Below are positions 8,301-8,509 of a stretch of 8,509 nucleotides of DNA, in pieces; the first letter of the stretch is position 1, and every line of letters begins with the position of its first letter. The position numbers and the translations under genes were made by a program. The DNA is from DASSBG01 sp035703755 (GTDB lineage: Bacteria > Pseudomonadota > Gammaproteobacteria > Xanthomonadales > Rhodanobacteraceae). The notes under the pieces are model-generated. The model had not been told where the DNA came from. It ran no database searches and saw nothing but the letters and a program-made list of their open reading frames with translations. The DNA lies in assembly GCA_035703755.1 (NCBI GenBank), contig DASSXP010000337.1, positions 1 through 8,509 of the forward strand, written 5' to 3'.

Positions 8301-8352
8301 CGGATGCTCACCCTACGGCGCCACGGTGAAACCTATCGTGGTTCAGAACTGA
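2320..8352 (+). CDS. Exported RHS/YD-repeat protein ending in seven FN3-like domains, without RHS core
   Basis: The product is 2010 aa. Residues 1-24 are a Sec signal peptide (cleavage VHA-A). Residues 25-327 are an N-terminal region of the type that precedes the shell in exported RHS proteins (VSLYDGSLSFTQTDISLSG; then YWFDYLVYRPADGMSR near 250-265). The first YD repeats are at 328-390 (FGNTLNYSYDSNGLLTGI). Residues 400-700 are a less regular stretch. The main YD block runs 700-1345 (for example Y766-DYDSVGR, Y1061-DYDPVGR, Y1216-DALNRL, Y1238-DALNNL, Y1279-DNRG, Y1312-DAAGRR). Such repeats roll into a hollow beta-shell that in known RHS and TcC proteins encloses a toxin. After VYLGSKLVGD (1353-1362), where the conserved RHS core would normally follow, there are instead seven FN3-like domains (1369-2010). 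I see no core DPxG-type cleavage motif and no toxin domain. The core seems to continue in the next gene, 10 bases downstream. Cargo, partner and export beyond the periplasm are unknown. Confidence 0.92.
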   Translation: MRITRQGICLWVVLLGSFASLVHAASPEDEYRKLIRVNQDIKPLGEHPFGENVSLYDGSLSFTQTDISLSGSGPALQLIRRFEVYGNSPIHGAAEPVFGGWELEVPHLETLTAGRQPTADNPTGVAMWNVSAAGNLQRINGWQTDNTGDTSGSPSADVNARCTNFTAPPSVVRHLGDPDLEFWDPYDWWKGYHLLMPGEGGQDVLANADSATKSTYPAVTKEHWRFSCLPTTANGQPGEGFLGHAPDGTLYWFDYLVYRPADGMSRQLSAGDAGLSPPQSSFQRFADASVVGLISLLSGSSSAHAATVKDSIVRSLGVLLVTKVQDRFGNTLNYSYDSNGLLTGITASDGRALSVAYVAGTSRVQTVTLQPASGAPRVWLYTYNADGSSLVDVKLPDSSHWHYDMAALQSAMLRNSSSYSSCETLAVPTDLGPVTGTITHPSGLVGQFTLEGRKHGRSYVGEICRGMDTRGPSTSGSYSTFPKEWYSLTTTRVVFSGAGIPASTWLYQYSSPNDSWYTCTGSCPTTIWTDVVAPDGSTVRHIFSNRLDITESRLLRTEFYTAAAGTSTLLRSEDYGYAAPTTAPLPPAAGISFLTNVNVAQLTKYFPMNQRVITQDGDAYTWQAEAFDQYAQVTRTKRFSSISGQAAIEEAIAYRNDTNLWVLGLPLTVTNVSTGEVESSNTYKTSNDTLLSRARFGQTLMNYTFNGAGQLASFTDGNSHTTTLGNYKCGIPQAIGYPDGKSQTLSVDDFGQIASITDQAGHTTSYDYDSVGRITRITYPSGDEAAWLPTTYTYSFVTGTERGLPANHWRRTTTTGSANAVTYYDAMLRPVLSDSVIGTAVQASTLTTYDARGLKVFRAYPSATALTFTQTPVTAGVKGVATDYDALGRIFQTRQDSELGVLTTAYASLSGARQRVTDPKTKVTTTSYQVFDSPSYDAPVLVQAPEGITQAISRDPYGNPLSITQWGPYGTETNSLTKTFVYNGYHRLCRTDEPESGSEVMGYDGANNLTWSVTGITLGNDGSCHPELAQSASVTTRSYDAMNRLKTILPPVGTGTQSTSYDYDPVGRLTSGVSGISSWNGKYNYRGALISETLQLVGQEAWVIGYVHDAYGNLSMIHYPDGESVDYAPDALGRPTQAGGYATGVGYFPDGQIAQFAFANGTGYVAEQNARQLLRNFSYGAGSMVRLSEDLDYDANGNITSVTDLAGGPRNKSFGYDALNRLTSANATALWGNQSYTYDALNNLRTLKTGSQTSTYHYDVTNKLASITDGASTLASYHYDNRGNVIGKNATVLVFDQKNQLTQIVGGGSYAYDAAGRRVSKTVGGATTYYFYNQAGRLMFQWAPADALSTSFVYLGSKLVGDNEEVVLGTPATIGFDANPNNGNYTVSWGAVPGATGYLLQESADGGTWTTIYSGSTASKLLTGRAGGSYTYRAEGCVGTTCGAWITSATLGVRPAMPTVNVPGGTINGTYTVSWTASAGASGYDVQERLDGGSWVTIASSTAATAISRPGTASGSYTYQVSARNVYGTRGWAVSDAVTVDTTYGVIPAAPTGLTVPASSSNGSATLSWGASSLAPRYVVEQSGNAGTSWAGIYDGSGTGTAVSGLANGSYSFHVQACNTYGCSAWTPGNTVLVVTHPPGTAPTISTPANSSNGGYTVSWGAVGTATSYTLQEQVNGGAWSTIQTGSMTSKTISGKANGSYGYRVQACNVGGCGPWSSTGTTTVLLPPAVPASITVPATSSGSIAVNWAASATATSYKLQQRLGTGGWGGVYAGAATSSTRAVAASGSYTYQVQACNTSGCSAYKTSSAVTVTIPPATAPTLNVPANSSSGSYTVSWGTVTAATSYTLQEQVNSGSWATIQTGSATSRAISGKGNGSYGYRVQACNAGGCGPWSGTASTVVVLIPAVPTGLSAIVDVYDLSGVQAAGMVSPQARPYAYQLSATWNASAGATSYTLQYCQTGGTCGTRSGSATSVSPFTVVGAAYTVSVQACNASGCSPYGATVKPIVVQN
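6424..8349 (+). repeat. Array of seven FN3-like domain repeats inside the RHS gene
   Basis: Seven units of about 88-106 codons start near 6424, 6685, 6961, 7237, 7501, 7768 and 8032. Most share the fibronectin type III pattern: TVSW in strand B, then SYTLQE..NGG.W, then the tyrosine-corner motif SYTYxVQACNxxGCxxW. In units 1, 3, 4, 5, 6 and 7 the last loop carries a C-x4-C pair; unit 2 has R1524 and T1529 at these two places. The last unit contains an insertion (about 1913-1938) and a second cysteine pair (C1958, C1964). FN3 domains in bacterial exported proteins usually act as spacers or as binders of carbohydrate or surface partners. Which applies here is not visible. Confidence 0.88.
7237..8349 (+). 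repeat. 531-base tandem duplication of an FN3 domain pair
   Basis: FN3 units 4 and 6 start exactly 531 bases apart (7237, 7768), and so do units 5 and 7 (7501, 8032). Units 4 and 6 agree at roughly three quarters of residues by eye, including an identical SYTLQEQVN and SYGYRVQACN, and long stretches are nearly identical in DNA. Units 5 and 7 share the PAVP opening but have diverged, unit 7 having gained extra residues. The simplest reading is duplication of a two-domain block rather than of single domains. Confidence 0.7.
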
Positions 8353-8356
8353 GGAA
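8351..8356 (+). promoter_or_regulatory. Shine-Dalgarno overlapping the RHS stop codon
   Basis: GAGGAA begins inside the TGA stop (8350-8352) of the large RHS gene, and its GAGG ends eight bases before the ATG at 8363. This geometry is typical of translational coupling between two genes whose products are needed together. Confidence 0.75.
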
Positions 8357-8362
8357 CCCGGC

Positions 8363-8509
8363 ATGTCGACCATCAAGATCGCGGCGCTGTGGTTGGTCTT
8401 GTCGCTGTGTGCCGGTGCGGCATACGCGGGCACACATCACTACTACTACACCGACGCGCAGGGCACGGTGCTGGCGAAGGCCGACGCCAGCGGAGCCATC
8501 GTGGCCACG
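8363..8509 (+). CDS. Exported RHS-core protein, N-terminal 49 codons only
   Basis: The gene starts 10 bases after the stop of the large RHS gene and runs off the window. Residues 1-22 (MSTIKIAALWLVLSLCAGAAYA) are a Sec signal peptide with cleavage at AYA-G. The mature protein opens with THHYYYTDAQGTVLAKADASG, which matches the start of the conserved RHS core (family pattern YY.TD..G....L.D..G.I...Y). In ordinary RHS proteins this segment directly follows the YLGSKLV-type strand at the end of the YD shell, and that strand is where the first gene departs into FN3 domains. The visible piece therefore looks like the missing continuation, exported separately. The core cleavage motif (DPxG type) and any variable C-terminal toxin would lie beyond the window. 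Reading as a free-standing short RHS-core ORF of unknown role is also possible. Confidence 0.85.
   Translation, partial: MSTIKIAALWLVLSLCAGAAYAGTHHYYYTDAQGTVLAKADASGAIVAT

Overview
The window looks like a piece of a GC-rich gammaproteobacterial chromosome, most likely order Lysobacterales (Xanthomonadales), for example a Rhodanobacteraceae or Xanthomonadaceae member. This placement is inference. It rests on the high GC of the housekeeping genes, the REP-like palindromes of the ATTCCCGCGAAAGCGGGAAT type, and a signal-peptide-bearing RHS protein of a style I associate with that group. No RNA gene, transposase, CRISPR array or prophage gene is visible.

Left half (1-2121): three genes lie on the minus strand. 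Reading leftwards they are a glutathione S-transferase (1480-2121), a small exported EF-hand protein (1054-1380), and the first 173 codons of an exported M1-family zinc aminopeptidase of the leukotriene-A4-hydrolase type (520 to beyond base 1). Between the last two, bases 521-1053 contain no credible gene but hold a composite array of inverted REP-like elements (621-994), including a perfect 30-bp inverted repeat (815-844 / 869-898).

Right half (2320-8509): after a 198-bp divergent intergenic region, a very large plus-strand gene (2320-8352, 2010 aa) encodes an exported RHS/YD-repeat protein. Its RHS part (to about residue 1365) stops where an RHS protein would normally enter its conserved core. 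In place of the core there are seven fibronectin-type-III-like domains and then the stop codon. Ten bases later, with a Shine-Dalgarno overlapping that stop, a second gene (8363 to beyond the window end) begins with its own signal peptide and goes straight into what looks like the missing RHS core start (YYYTDAQGTVLAKAD). The RHS protein is therefore apparently split into two separately exported, probably co-translated proteins, with an FN3 array built into the split. This is the most interesting feature of the window. The decisive part, whatever lies at the C-terminus of the second gene, is outside it.

The RHS gene is visibly less GC-rich than its neighbours (about 52-57% in rows I counted, against about 73% in a row of the GST gene), which fits a separately evolving or acquired locus. 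The minus-strand genes show no functional link to the RHS pair.
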